A stretch of 64,000 bases of DNA. It comes from Thalassoglobus polymorphus. GTDB taxonomy: Bacteria; Planctomycetota; Planctomycetia; Planctomycetales; Planctomycetaceae. Shown piece by piece: positions 33,583 to 46,223 of this stretch. The first letter of the stretch is position 1. Every line of letters starts with the position of its first letter. Where the stretch lies: contig NZ_CP036267.1 of assembly GCF_007744255.1 (NCBI RefSeq), forward strand, positions 3,886,001 to 3,950,000, in the 5' to 3' direction. The notes under the pieces were generated by a model. It worked only from the letters and a program-made list of their open reading frames with translations, was not told the origin of the DNA and ran no database searches. The translations under genes were made by a program, and so were the position numbers.

Positions 33583-34692
33583 ATGCTCTGGTTTTTGCTG
33601 GTCTGTTTCGTCCCTGCTTTTGTCATTTCAACGACAATGACAATTGTCATTCGCCGCTGCGCACCGCAGTGGGGACTTGTTGACCACCCAGCTGCCCGGA
33701 AGGTTCATGTGACACCGACACCGCTCGGTGGAGGACTTGCGATTTACCTGGGAATGCTCCTCCCGCTGATCGCTGCTCAGCTGATCGTGTTGCTGATTCA
33801 ACAGAACGCTCTCCCGGCAAGTTGGATTCCCGAAGAATTTCGCATCCACCTGGCGGGTATGCTGCATCGCTCCCCTCAACTATGGGGGCTTTTAGCTGCT
33901 GGAACAGTGCTGGTGTTGATGGGGCTGCTAGATGACCGATTCGGGCTTTCCTGGAAATGGCGGCTGGGCGTCCAGTTTTTCGTCGCCATCTCTTTAGTCA
34001 GCACCGGAATGAGTGCCAGTCTGTTTGTCTCGCAGCCGTGGGTGGGGCAGGTCGTCAGCGTGTTGTGGATCGTGGCACTGATCAACTCGTTGAACTTTCT
34101 CGACAACATGGATGGGCTGAGCGCCGGAATCGGGCTGATCGCTTCTGTGATGTTTGCGAGTATCATGCTGACACTAGTTGGAGAGCCTCGCTGGCTCGTC
34201 GGTGGATGCCTCGTCATTCTCGCTGGGTCGCTGAGCGGCTTTCTCATTCATAACTGGCCTCCTGCCAACATTTTCATGGGCGATGCAGGAAGTACGTTCA
34301 TCGGCTTGATGCTGTCGAGCCTGACAATTCTGGGAACGTTTTATGATGAAACGATGCCACAGCGGCATGTCATGCTTGCCCCCCTTTGTATTCTGGCGAT
34401 CCCGCTTTATGACTTGTGCTCTGTCATCTTGATTCGCCTGAAGGAAGGGCGCAGCCCGTTTCAACCCGACAAGAAACATTTCTCACATCGCTTGGAAGCC
34501 TTGGGGCTCAGCAAAAAACATGCAGTGATGACCGTTCACTTTGCAACCCTGACGACAGGCATCGGAGCACTGTTGCTGTATCAAGTCGAAGATTGGCAAG
34601 GGGCGTTCCTGGTGGTCTCGCTGGTCCTGTGCGTGCTGGTGATCGTTTCGATCCTGGAAATGGCTCCGCGCCCATCCTCGAAAGAAGAATAG
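33583..34692 (+). CDS. Undecaprenyl-phosphate sugar-1-phosphate transferase (WecA/TagO type)
   Basis: A 369-residue membrane enzyme of glycosyltransferase family 4 (MraY/WecA). Eleven or so membrane segments are visible. The motifs are DHPAARKVHVTPTPLGGG at about 34-51, LLDDRFGLSWKWR with D117-D118, NFLDNMDGLSAG (about 168-179), FMGDAGSTFIG (about 230) and KKHFSHRLEALGL near the C-terminus. It transfers a sugar 1-phosphate from a UDP-sugar to undecaprenyl phosphate, starting synthesis of a surface polysaccharide. MraY is less likely because the neighbours are not murein genes. The start ATG has no clear Shine-Dalgarno motif. Confidence 0.85.
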   Translation: MLWFLLVCFVPAFVISTTMTIVIRRCAPQWGLVDHPAARKVHVTPTPLGGGLAIYLGMLLPLIAAQLIVLLIQQNALPASWIPEEFRIHLAGMLHRSPQLWGLLAAGTVLVLMGLLDDRFGLSWKWRLGVQFFVAISLVSTGMSASLFVSQPWVGQVVSVLWIVALINSLNFLDNMDGLSAGIGLIASVMFASIMLTLVGEPRWLVGGCLVILAGSLSGFLIHNWPPANIFMGDAGSTFIGLMLSSLTILGTFYDETMPQRHVMLAPLCILAIPLYDLCSVILIRLKEGRSPFQPDKKHFSHRLEALGLSKKHAVMTVHFATLTTGIGALLLYQVEDWQGAFLVVSLVLCVLVIVSILEMAPRPSSKEE

Positions 34693-34733
34693 GACTTTGC
34701 GAATTCGCACCGTCTGCGTAAGCTTATTGCACC

Positions 34734-35417
34734 GTGAATTATTTTACCCATGCGATTCGATATCTCGACCGTCCCTATTACGCAGCTGGTGTATGTGTGC
34801 CAGACTGGTTGAGTGTTGTCGACCGCAAAGCCCGAGTTCGCGGGAAGAAAATCGCTCAAGAGTTGCCAATGCTAGCGGGCGACGAAGTCGAGATTGCTTT
34901 AGGCATTCAGAAGCATCTCGACGACGATCGCTGGTTCCATGGGACAGAAGCGTTCTATCGCGTCACCGGGATTATCGCTCGCTCCTTCCGCGAAAACCTG
35001 GACGAAAGCAATGCCTGGCGTTGCGGGTTCCTTGGTCACATCGTGATGGAACTTCTCCTCGACGCCGCTTTAATCGAACAGCGACCATCGCGACTGGAAG
35101 CGTTCTACAAGCTTCTCAATGAGATTGACTTAGCCCGCTTACAAGGTGTTGTCTCTTCACTGGCAACAAAAGAAGTCACAAAGCTTTCCTGGATGGTTGA
35201 GATGTTCATCCGAGAACGTTTTCTGGAAGATTACCTCGACGATGAGCGCCTTCTATTCCGCTTGAATCAGGTCATGAAACGAATTCAACTGGAGCCTCTC
35301 CCGGATGTCTGCCTCAAAACGTTGGAGGTGGCCCGAGACGTGGTCCGCGCAGAAGTCGGCAGCTTGCTGCCCGAAGCGAACTTCCCAGAGCGGACCGTTC
35401 TCCCGATTACTGGTTGA
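34734..35417 (+). CDS. AcpH-like hypothetical protein
   Basis: A 227-residue protein starting at GTG (34734). The opening MNYFTHAIRYLDRPYYAAG and VPDWLSVVDRKARV, followed by a region with EVEIALGIQKHLDDDRWFHGT, resembles the layout of acyl-carrier-protein phosphodiesterase (AcpH: N-terminal HxL, then PD, then HxxxD and H). The match is distant and by eye, so the function is not assigned. The metal-site histidines H6, H47 and others (for example H72) might support HD-type hydrolysis. It follows the transferase gene by 41 bases and may be co-transcribed. Confidence 0.5.
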   Translation: MNYFTHAIRYLDRPYYAAGVCVPDWLSVVDRKARVRGKKIAQELPMLAGDEVEIALGIQKHLDDDRWFHGTEAFYRVTGIIARSFRENLDESNAWRCGFLGHIVMELLLDAALIEQRPSRLEAFYKLLNEIDLARLQGVVSSLATKEVTKLSWMVEMFIRERFLEDYLDDERLLFRLNQVMKRIQLEPLPDVCLKTLEVARDVVRAEVGSLLPEANFPERTVLPITG

Positions 35418-35871
35418 CTTAATACTGATCGACACACAAAATTGCGATGAAGCGTTCCATGTCTCTAACGAGTAGCGAAGAACTCATCACGTCAATCGAC
35501 ACATCGATCTTCACAGTCAAGAGAAGCATGGCAACTGCTTCAAGGGCTGAGCTGAGAACTGAATTCCATCTCTCTGAAAAATTTGGTTGCTCAAACAGCA
35601 AGACTTTGAGATCAGGGCGTAATTCCCTTCTTTTACGCATATTATCACACATCAGCGAGTTTGTAGTGTTCTGAGGTTTCTTTTGAATTTCACTTCAACG
35701 CCTCAGCCAAAATCACATCAACTCATGTACATCACTTTCCCTAGCTGCTTTTGTCCACTACATTTGTGCCAATTCCATTCAGACACCTCCGTTCTGAATT
35801 GAGTCAATCCACAAACAAAGTGCATTCAAACCTTTCACTTCACTCCCCTCATTTGCGGAGAGAGATTCCCT
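35418..35871. other. Intergenic gap upstream of the pilus locus
   Basis: About 450 bases. It should hold the promoter of pilB, which has GGAGAGAG about 8 bases before its ATG. Two overlapping small frames (plus 35447-35674, minus 35419-35652) lack start signals and are not called. No repeat is seen. Confidence 0.4.
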
Positions 35872-37572
<1,701 letters not shown>

Positions 37573-37949
37573 ACTGTAGAGACTCAGTGATCATTCTGGC
37601 CTCACATCAAGGATGACCACAGATCAAAACGAGCGGAGCACTGTCGTCAATTCAACAAAACACCTGGGCACTGAATCAAGACGACACCACTCCCGAGGGA
37701 ATTGCCATCACTACGACACAACAAACCTCCTTGATGGCTTTTTCAAAGCCTGCAAAAGCTGCAGTCAGCAATTGAGAGATCCCAGTTGAGAAGGTTGATT
37801 GAAATTTAAAGAACAACAGTTGCCGCACTGCATGGAATAGGTTGGCAACTGAGACACGGATTCGTCATTGAACCTGATCATGTGAATAATTTCGGTGTCA
37901 CGCATGTTCTGTGCGTGGCGTCTTCATCATGTCCTGAAGGCTCATATTC
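37573..37949. other. Intergenic gap between pilB and pilT
   Basis: About 380 bases with a perfect 8-bp inverted repeat CAGTTGCC and GGCAACTG (37817-37851, 19-base loop) about 100 bases before pilT. It has no T tract. GAAGG lies about 10 bases before the pilT GTG. Confidence 0.4.
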
Positions 37950-39083
37950 GTGACGATTCAAATTGATAAATTGCTCGAAACGGTAGTCCGTGAACGAGTC
38001 AGCGATCTGCACATCAGTACCGGGCAGCCGCCCGTGGTCCGCCTTTCCGGTCGAATGCAACGACTCGACACGAAGGTGCTGGAGCCTTCAGACACCGTCG
38101 CGTTGATGAAAAGTATCACGCCTGAGCGGAACCAGCAGGAACTTCAGGAAGTTGGGGGGACTGACTTCGGGTTTGCGTTTGGAGACAAGGCCCGCTTCCG
38201 TGTTGCGGTCTTTAAGCAACGCGGCCATATCGGAATGGTGCTGCGACGAATTCCCAACGAGTTCCTCACATTCGAACAATTGGGGCTTCCGCCGATTGTC
38301 GCTGAATTGATCACCCGTCCGCGTGGACTCTTCCTGGTGACAGGCCCAACCGGATCAGGAAAAACAACTTCGCTGGCGAGTATGATCAACTATCTCAACG
38401 ATCATGAGCAGCACCACATCATCACTCTTGAAGATCCGATCGAGTATTACCACGACCACAAAAAATCGACCGTCAACCAGCGTGAAGTCGGGGTCGATGT
38501 CCCGGACTTCCCGGAAGCTCTTCGGCGGGCATTGCGTATGGACCCCGATGTGATTCTGGTGGGGGAAATGCGGGATCTGGAAACGATCTCCGCAGCGATC
38601 ACCGCGGCGGAAACTGGTCACGTTGTCTTTGGAACACTTCACACAACCGGTGCCCAGGGAACTGTGGACCGAATCATCGACGTTTTCCCCACGACTCAGC
38701 AAGAACAGATCCGAACGCAGCTTTCAGCAGCGATTATCGGTGTGTTGAGTCAGGCTTTGTTACCTAAGAAGCCCAAAGGCCTTGTCGCAGCATACGAAAT
38801 GCTGGTCGTCACGCCTGCGATTTCCAACCTGATTCGTGAAGCCAAAACATTCCGTATTAACTCTTCGATTCAAACCGGACGGAAGTTCGGGATGCAATTG
38901 CTGGATGATGCTCTCTACGACTTGTGGAGAAAAGGATTGTGCGAAGAGAAGGATGTGATCGTCCGCTCCAATAACCCCGGTGAACTTCGAGCCCGCATCA
39001 ACAACATCAAGCAGGGTGCAGAGGATGATGAAGACGAAGATGACGAGGACTGGGACGACGAAGACGATTGGGATGACGACTAG
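37950..39083 (+). CDS. pilT: Twitching-motility/retraction ATPase PilT
   Basis: A 377-residue ATPase starting at GTG. The PilT N-terminal domain has VSDLHISTGQPPVVRLSG. Walker A is GPTGSGKT at 132-139, followed by TLEDPIEYYH, LVGEMRDLETISAAI and TAAETGHVVFGTLHTT, and the AIRNLIRE-type C-terminal helix is present (SNLIREAKTF). It would retract pili or dissociate pseudopilus subunits. The last 20 residues are almost all Asp, Glu and Trp, an unusual acidic tail beyond the normal end of the family. The stop is followed at once by the right module of the dispersed repeat. Confidence 0.93.
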   Translation: MTIQIDKLLETVVRERVSDLHISTGQPPVVRLSGRMQRLDTKVLEPSDTVALMKSITPERNQQELQEVGGTDFGFAFGDKARFRVAVFKQRGHIGMVLRRIPNEFLTFEQLGLPPIVAELITRPRGLFLVTGPTGSGKTTSLASMINYLNDHEQHHIITLEDPIEYYHDHKKSTVNQREVGVDVPDFPEALRRALRMDPDVILVGEMRDLETISAAITAAETGHVVFGTLHTTGAQGTVDRIIDVFPTTQQEQIRTQLSAAIIGVLSQALLPKKPKGLVAAYEMLVVTPAISNLIREAKTFRINSSIQTGRKFGMQLLDDALYDLWRKGLCEEKDVIVRSNNPGELRARINNIKQGAEDDEDEDDEDWDDEDDWDDD

Positions 39084-39183
39084 GCATCTATCGAATTGGT
39101 GTTCAGGTTCTGCCTCGTGGTGAACATCAATTTCATTTCAGAAACGCGTTCTTCACGGGGACACGTTAGAGCAAACTGCTCTG
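39084..39183 (-). repeat. Dispersed repeat, right module (copy E)
   Basis: It starts at the base after the pilT stop with GCATCTATCGAATTGGTG, then TTCAGGTTCTGCCTCGTGG, TGAACATCAATTTCATTTC, AAACGCGTTCTTCACGGGG and AGCAAACTGCTC. This matches copies A and F in block order. It lies upstream of the second ATPase. Confidence 0.85.
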
Positions 39184-39356
39184 ACGATGAATTCAGATTC
39201 GGATACTTCACAACTGATGAGATAAACAAAAAGACCTGACAAGATCGTTCAGAGCAAAATCGTTCATGGACTGTTGAAATCGCTGTGATGCACTCGTTTT
39301 CGACTCCTGTTCGGGTTTTGTCAGAGCTAATAAGTGATTCGCTGGGAAAGCTACTC

Positions 39357-41075
39357 ATGGCACAACGGAAATTGGGACAAATTCTGGTCGACCTGGGTTA
39401 CCTCAATGAGGACCAACTCTGGGATGTGCTTGAGGAGCAGAAGCAGTCCTCCGGTGAGATTATCGGTCAAGTCGCCAAACGGATGGGCTTGGTCACCGAA
39501 GAACAGATCACCGAAGCGCTCGCAGAGCAATTCGGAATGCCGGTCATCAATCTGGCTGAGACAACGATCCCACCAAAAGTGTTGGAGCTTGTCCCGGAAA
39601 CGATGGCCAGTGTCTACAAAATCATGCCCGTCTCGCTGATCGACAACGTGTTGACCGTGGCGATGGCAGACCCTCAGAACCTCGCTGCTCTGGACGACTT
39701 GCGAAACTTTCTGGGGTACGATGTTCGCGGGGCAGTCTCTTCTCTTGCTGAAGTCGAAGAGTCGATTGAGCGACACTATGCCGCCAGCGAAGACGACATG
39801 GAAAACCTCATGGATCAGTTGGAGGATCTGGAGGTCGGCAACAAAACCTTGCACACAAAGGTCGGAGCCTTCGACATCGGCGGTGAGGACGAAGTCACCA
39901 GTTCACACCCGATTCGAAAACTGCTCAACATGGTCATGCTCCTGGCAATCAAAGACCAGGCAAGCGACATTCACTTTGAGCCCTTTGAAGATGAATTCAA
40001 AATTCGCGTGCGTGCCGATGGCGTCCTTTACGAAATGGTCCCTCCGCCGCGCCACTTGGCTTCGGCAATCGTCTCTCGCGTCAAGGTCATGGCGAATCTG
40101 GACATCGCAGAGCGAAGAATGCCGCAGGATGGTCGTATCGAATTGAACGTCGGTGGAAACCCCGTCGACTTGCGTGTGAGTGTGCTCCCCACCATGTTTG
40201 GTGAAGCGGTCGTTATGCGAGTCCTGGACCGAACAGTGGTCCAGCTCGACTTGAACAAAATCGGCATGGACCCGCACACCCTGTCACGCTTCCGTGAGAT
40301 GATTTTCCGCTCGAACGGGATCGTCCTTGTGACCGGCCCTACCGGATCGGGAAAGACGACCACGCTCTATTCGGCGTTGAATGAACTCAACGATATTGAA
40401 ACAAAGTTGATCACCACTGAAGACCCGATCGAATACGACATCGACGGGCTGATCCAGGTGCCGATCAATTCCGACATTGATGTCACCTTCGCAGCTGCCC
40501 TGCGGGCGATCCTCCGTCACGATCCCGATAAAATTCTCGTGGGAGAAATTCGGGATTACGAAACTGCCGAAATCGCGATTCAGTCAGCACTCACGGGGCA
40601 CTTGGTCTTCTCCACATTGCACACCAACGACGCACCGTCAGCGGTCACACGCTTGCGAGACATGGGAGTCCCTGCGTTCCTGATCACAGCGACGGTTGAA
40701 GCGGTCCTCGGGCAACGATTGGTCCGCCGTATCTGCACCGAATGCCGAACCGAATTTGAACCGAGTGATGACCTGCTGATGGAGTTGCAACTCCCCATCG
40801 AGCAGGCCCGAAAATACAACTTCTACTACGGAAAAGGTTGCCAGCGGTGTAACAACTCTGGCTATAAAGGTCGAACCGGCCTTTATGAACTCCTGGAAGT
40901 CAATGACGACATCCGGGACATGGTTTCTTCCAACGCTTCTGTGGATGAAATGCGTAACCTCGCACGAACCCATGGAATGACAACATTGCGTGAAGCAGGG
41001 TTGAAACTCATTTTCGACGGAGTCACCACTATCGACGAAGTCGTGCGGGAAACGGTCATGGAGGACATTGAGTGA
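39357..41075 (+). CDS. gspE: GspE-type ATPase (second copy)
   Basis: A 572-residue protein; the ATG at 39357 is preferred to one at 39285 because MAQRKLGQILVDLG is the usual start of the MshEN domain. Walker A GPTGSGKTTT is at 327-336, then TEDPIEYDI, ILVGEIRDYETAE and STLHTNDAPSA. The zinc site CTECRTE and CQRCNNSG is complete. It resembles the first ATPase over its length, so the locus has two assembly ATPases and one retraction ATPase. In T2SS, GspE drives pseudopilus growth. It is followed by gspF. Confidence 0.9.
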   Translation: MAQRKLGQILVDLGYLNEDQLWDVLEEQKQSSGEIIGQVAKRMGLVTEEQITEALAEQFGMPVINLAETTIPPKVLELVPETMASVYKIMPVSLIDNVLTVAMADPQNLAALDDLRNFLGYDVRGAVSSLAEVEESIERHYAASEDDMENLMDQLEDLEVGNKTLHTKVGAFDIGGEDEVTSSHPIRKLLNMVMLLAIKDQASDIHFEPFEDEFKIRVRADGVLYEMVPPPRHLASAIVSRVKVMANLDIAERRMPQDGRIELNVGGNPVDLRVSVLPTMFGEAVVMRVLDRTVVQLDLNKIGMDPHTLSRFREMIFRSNGIVLVTGPTGSGKTTTLYSALNELNDIETKLITTEDPIEYDIDGLIQVPINSDIDVTFAAALRAILRHDPDKILVGEIRDYETAEIAIQSALTGHLVFSTLHTNDAPSAVTRLRDMGVPAFLITATVEAVLGQRLVRRICTECRTEFEPSDDLLMELQLPIEQARKYNFYYGKGCQRCNNSGYKGRTGLYELLEVNDDIRDMVSSNASVDEMRNLARTHGMTTLREAGLKLIFDGVTTIDEVVRETVMEDIE

Positions 41076-41154
41076 TCCCCTGAAATCATCGGGGTCCGTC
41101 ACGCGGAAATCGAAAGCAAATCAACGTTCTGCTCAGCCGTTCGGCGGATCAAAT

Positions 41155-41232
41155 CAGAACCAGTCCGACAACCTTTGGAGAAGTCGCTGTTCTCAATGTT
41201 TGAGAGAGCAACTTCAGGTTTCAGGATCAGTT
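41155..41232 (-). repeat. Dispersed repeat, left module (copy D)
   Basis: On the minus strand GAACTGATCCTGAAACCTG, then TTGCTCTCTCAAACATTGAG, then CCAAAGGTTGTCGGACTGG. It lies between the second ATPase and gspF. Confidence 0.8.
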
Positions 41233-41362
41233 CACACCAAACCAGTTTATCGACAATCAGACAACAGCTGCACACACTTGTTCGAGTTCAACTGCTGTCT
41301 GAAATTTTAATCTACGGTCACCACAGGGTGATCATTTTCTGTCCTGAAGATGGATCAGCGTC

Positions 41363-42607
<1,245 letters not shown>

Positions 42608-42820
42608 TCAGACCAGACGATTCGGGGGCAACAAGGACTTTGCTGATTGCCCCTGAATCCCTGAGCCTCTGCCACTCATTGGCACAGCGAATGCGTTACC
42701 TACATTAAGAAGCCACTACCGGCGAAAAGCGGATTAACACAAAACAACCACCACAGCGAAGCAATGCAGACTCGTAGCGTTTCGCAACACCCGGTCAGCC
42801 GGTTTCAATGGAGTCGAGCC

Positions 42821-43873
42821 ATGCAAAGACAAACTAAAAAATATCGCAACTGTCAGTCAACGACTCGACCGACAGCACCTCAACGAACACGGCGAGCCTT
42901 CTCGCTCGTGGAAATCATGATTGTGCTCGTCATCATCGGGATTTTGCTCGGACTGCTTTTCCCCGCGATCAGCAAGGCAATTACGACAGCGAGAAATGCC
43001 ACCGTGACGACAGAGATCGGCAATCTCTCCAAAGCGATCGGCGAGTTCAAACTGAAATATGGCGTTGAGCCACCGAGTCGAATTTATCTGCATGAAGACT
43101 CCAGCAACTGGTCGAATACAGACTTGCGAACCCGAGAGAGTAAAGCATTCATCCGTCAGGTCTGGCCTAACTTTGACTTCACTTACGCCAATGCACCGAC
43201 AGCTGGCGAACTCGATATCAACGGGAATGGGGTGACAGACTCTGACCCGATCGACTTACGCGGAGCAGAGTGCTTAGTCTTCTTTCTGGGAGGAGTCTGT
43301 GCCACTGAAGACTCTGATGGGAATTCGATACGCAATGCACTGGGTGGTTCCCCAATGTCTGGAACCCCAGCCAAATGGTTTCCGCTCGGTTTTTCGACCG
43401 ATCCGGAAATGCCGTTTGCTCGCGGGTCCGGAACTCGCGTTGGTCCGTTCTTCGAATTTGATGCCTCTCGACTGGTCGATGTTTCTGACTCACCACCTTC
43501 AGGCGTTTTGCGAAACATGCCTGAGTATGTGGATACCTTGCCTGGGCAGACCGCTCCATATTTGTATGCCAGCTCGTATGAGGGGCGGGGATACAACGTG
43601 AACGGTAGCTTTGCTCACACAGACTTAGATCTGGCATCGTCTTCCATCACCGAACCGACTTGGGTTTATATCCAAAGTGATCCGTCAACAGAGGGGACAG
43701 CTGGGGCTGTTCCTTATAATAAAAACAGTTTCCAGATCATCTCTCCGGGGGCTGATACCCAGTACGGGACAGGCGGAAGCTATGACAAAGATGAGGGGTT
43801 CACCGGCTTCGCTGATGGTGTTCAGAAGGACAATATCACGAACTTCTCCGGTGGAGTTTTAGACGCCAGCTAA
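42821..43873 (+). CDS. Prepilin-type pseudopilin (GspG-like)
   Basis: A 350-residue protein; the start at 42821 has GGAG seven bases upstream. After a 25-residue basic leader the pilin helix is AFSLVEIMIVLVIIGILLGLLFP, with a cut expected between A and F. The body has DINGNGVTDSDPID, which fits a calcium loop, and NLSKAIGEFKLKYGVEPPS. The GspG-like pattern (a first helix, then a short globular domain) is present, but the length is about twice a normal GspG. It probably forms part of the pseudopilus driven by the neighbouring ATPases. It is the first of five consecutive pseudopilin genes. Confidence 0.75.
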   Translation: MQRQTKKYRNCQSTTRPTAPQRTRRAFSLVEIMIVLVIIGILLGLLFPAISKAITTARNATVTTEIGNLSKAIGEFKLKYGVEPPSRIYLHEDSSNWSNTDLRTRESKAFIRQVWPNFDFTYANAPTAGELDINGNGVTDSDPIDLRGAECLVFFLGGVCATEDSDGNSIRNALGGSPMSGTPAKWFPLGFSTDPEMPFARGSGTRVGPFFEFDASRLVDVSDSPPSGVLRNMPEYVDTLPGQTAPYLYASSYEGRGYNVNGSFAHTDLDLASSSITEPTWVYIQSDPSTEGTAGAVPYNKNSFQIISPGADTQYGTGGSYDKDEGFTGFADGVQKDNITNFSGGVLDAS

Positions 43874-43921
43874 GCCAGGCGAGCAAGCCTTTCCCTGTCA
43901 CGGACTTGATGAAGAATCGAT

Positions 43922-45016
43922 ATGTTCAATCGTCAACAACAATTTCGCACAACTCGTAACAGTGCCGGTTCATCGCGCAGTGTCGATTCATTGCGTGGTT
44001 ACACACTGATGGAGGTTCTGGTGGTCATGATGATCATCGGAATCCTGCTCGCCCTTATCGTTCCTGCTCTGGGTCGATTACTCGGAGCCTCCAAAGGGGT
44101 GGCAACCCGGACCACGATCAACCAGATCGATTCCATTATCCAGGCCCGTTACGACGCCGTGCTCGAAGCGGACGTCAGTGTTGAAGCGAAAAAACTGGCA
44201 GCCTTAAATTCCGGAGTGGATGAAAAAGAAGCAGAGTTTCTCATCCGCAAACTGATGTACCGCCAGGCACTCCCGCAGCGTCCGGAAGATTTAGGAGGGT
44301 TTGATGTTGACCTGTCGACGACTGGCGATAACCCCCCTCTTGCTAGCGCGTGGACATCGAAGGGAGGAGCTGCGGCATCGGATGACAGTAGCGTCACAGG
44401 CTCGGAGTTATTCCTATTCGCCTTAACGCAGGGAAGCAGTGTCCAAGTGATTCCCGGTGGGAAGTCATATCCTATGCCTGTTCTGGAGATGGATAACATC
44501 AATCAGGCACACGTGCAGGACAGCGACGGCAACGGACTTGACGAACTGATCGACGACTGGGGTCAGCCACTTCGGTTCTACAACTTTCCAACACACCTGT
44601 TCCGTGATGATGGAGACACAGGAAACGCTCCCACACGAAAGAATGCCAGCATTCTCATCGCGGGACTTCCTAACGATACAAACTTAAACGGCCCGCTGGA
44701 CCGTGACCCACTTGACCCAAGCGGTCTGCTGGCAAGCCAGTTTTCCTCTGCTGACAGCAACTTCGAATACACACCGGGCGGATCAGTCGTCAACCGTGTT
44801 GCCATGAGCACATTCAACTACCACATTCCCAGCACTTATTACGTTCCACTTCTCGTTTCCGCTGGTCCCGATGGCGTTCTCGGATTAGGAGAACCAACAT
44901 CAACAGTCACATCACCCGGCCCACCACAAACAGCTGATCGACTGGCAAAAGTTGAGTCAACATCCGGGGCGACCGATATTCGCGATAACATCACAAACAG
45001 AAATACTCAGCAATAA
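43922..45016 (+). CDS. Prepilin-type pseudopilin, second
   Basis: A 364-residue protein. The leader is followed by GYTLMEVLVVMMIIGILLALIVP, with the Gly-Tyr pair as the cut site. The body has a calcium-like loop DSDGNGLDELIDD followed by WGQPLRFYNFP, a segment found in several planctomycete GspG/H-like proteins. It begins 48 bases after the previous stop. The subtype is unclear: the helix fits GspG or GspH. It is probably part of the same pseudopilus. Confidence 0.72.
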   Translation: MFNRQQQFRTTRNSAGSSRSVDSLRGYTLMEVLVVMMIIGILLALIVPALGRLLGASKGVATRTTINQIDSIIQARYDAVLEADVSVEAKKLAALNSGVDEKEAEFLIRKLMYRQALPQRPEDLGGFDVDLSTTGDNPPLASAWTSKGGAAASDDSSVTGSELFLFALTQGSSVQVIPGGKSYPMPVLEMDNINQAHVQDSDGNGLDELIDDWGQPLRFYNFPTHLFRDDGDTGNAPTRKNASILIAGLPNDTNLNGPLDRDPLDPSGLLASQFSSADSNFEYTPGGSVVNRVAMSTFNYHIPSTYYVPLLVSAGPDGVLGLGEPTSTVTSPGPPQTADRLAKVESTSGATDIRDNITNRNTQQ

Positions 45017-45044
45017 TACTTCAGCAGCAACCATTTAGGTCTTA

Positions 45045-46223
45045 GTGAACAGAATGAAAAATTCGCTGCGACAATTTGAATCGATCTCATCCGAAGCGAA
45101 CTCTCGTCGTGGATTTACACTTGTCGAGTTGCTCGTGGCGATCGGGATTCTGGTCATCTTGACGACCCTCACAGTGAGTGCATTCACACTCAATGATGGG
45201 GACCGCGTGAGTAACAGCATCAGTACGTTCAAAAACGCTCTGGAAGGAGCCCGCTCACGAGCGGTCGCTGAAGGTCAGGTCCGTGGTCTGCGTCTGATTC
45301 TTGATGAGAACGATCCCCGCATCGTGAAGAGCATGATTTATGTCGGTGCGAGTGATTACCACACACGCGGCACAGTCCAGGCGGTCTGGAATACTGGCGG
45401 TTTCTGGGAGATTGAATTCGACTCAGCTGGCCTCGGTAATCTTCAAAACATCGGCGCATTTGACGACACCGTCGGCGGATATCGCATCGAAGTTCCAGCA
45501 GGCTCGGGGAATTGGTTCACTCTGCAAAACAGTCTGGGAGTGCCCCATCGCTGGCGAATCATCGAACATTTCGAGCCGAGTTCATGGAACACCACACTTG
45601 CAGGATGGTCACCAGCACCAACTCTTACAGGGAACCCCGCTCGTACAGAAGAATTGCCATATCGCCTCGAACTTAAGCCGACCATTCTGGAAGGTGAAGA
45701 CCCGATTCTGCTCGATCCACTCACCTGCATCGACCTGGATGGATCACGAGTTCCGGAAAGCTGGCGTACCCGTGAAGACACGAACAGAGACGGAACACTC
45801 GACACGATGGGTTCCGAGTCCGACCTCAACGGCAACGGCCTTTTTGATTTTGCAGCCGGGTATGCTCAGGGTTCGAACCGCATGGATATCCTGTTCAGTC
45901 CCGATGGGACATTAGCAGGCAACCTGAAATCAGAAGGGGTGATCAATTTTCGAATCGCCTACGTCAGCGATGTCATTCTGGCTCTTCCACTTCGCCAACG
46001 AGCCCTGACTTACGACTACTCTGGAATCGCCACCTACCCCGATTTCATTCTGCCTGCTGATCCGGAAAAGGATCACAAAGCACTCACGATCTTTACTCAA
46101 ACGGGTAGCATTATCATCACTGATATCGACCCCACAATTTCCGGGTCATTAACAAACGGATTTAATAACGATATCGCAACACAGCCTTACTACTACGCAC
46201 GTCTTGGACGGGAGTCGAACTGA
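45045..46223 (+). CDS. Prepilin-type pseudopilin, GspH-like
   Basis: A 392-residue protein starting at GTG (an ATG nine bases later is also possible). The leader SRRGFTLVELLVAIGILVIL is followed by LTVSAFTLNDGDRVSNSI and ALEGARSRAVAEGQVRG, which matches GspH/FimT. Two calcium-type loops occur: DTNRDGTLDT and DLNGNGLFDF. It starts 28 bases after the previous gene and its TGA overlaps the next ATG by one base (TGATG), so translation of the two is coupled. Confidence 0.75.
   Translation: MNRMKNSLRQFESISSEANSRRGFTLVELLVAIGILVILTTLTVSAFTLNDGDRVSNSISTFKNALEGARSRAVAEGQVRGLRLILDENDPRIVKSMIYVGASDYHTRGTVQAVWNTGGFWEIEFDSAGLGNLQNIGAFDDTVGGYRIEVPAGSGNWFTLQNSLGVPHRWRIIEHFEPSSWNTTLAGWSPAPTLTGNPARTEELPYRLELKPTILEGEDPILLDPLTCIDLDGSRVPESWRTREDTNRDGTLDTMGSESDLNGNGLFDFAAGYAQGSNRMDILFSPDGTLAGNLKSEGVINFRIAYVSDVILALPLRQRALTYDYSGIATYPDFILPADPEKDHKALTIFTQTGSIIITDIDPTISGSLTNGFNNDIATQPYYYARLGRESN

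Noticed and set aside
35419-35674. Small frames on both strands before pilB
   Set aside because: The minus frame of 77 residues has a normal composition but no start motif; evidence is too thin for a gene call.
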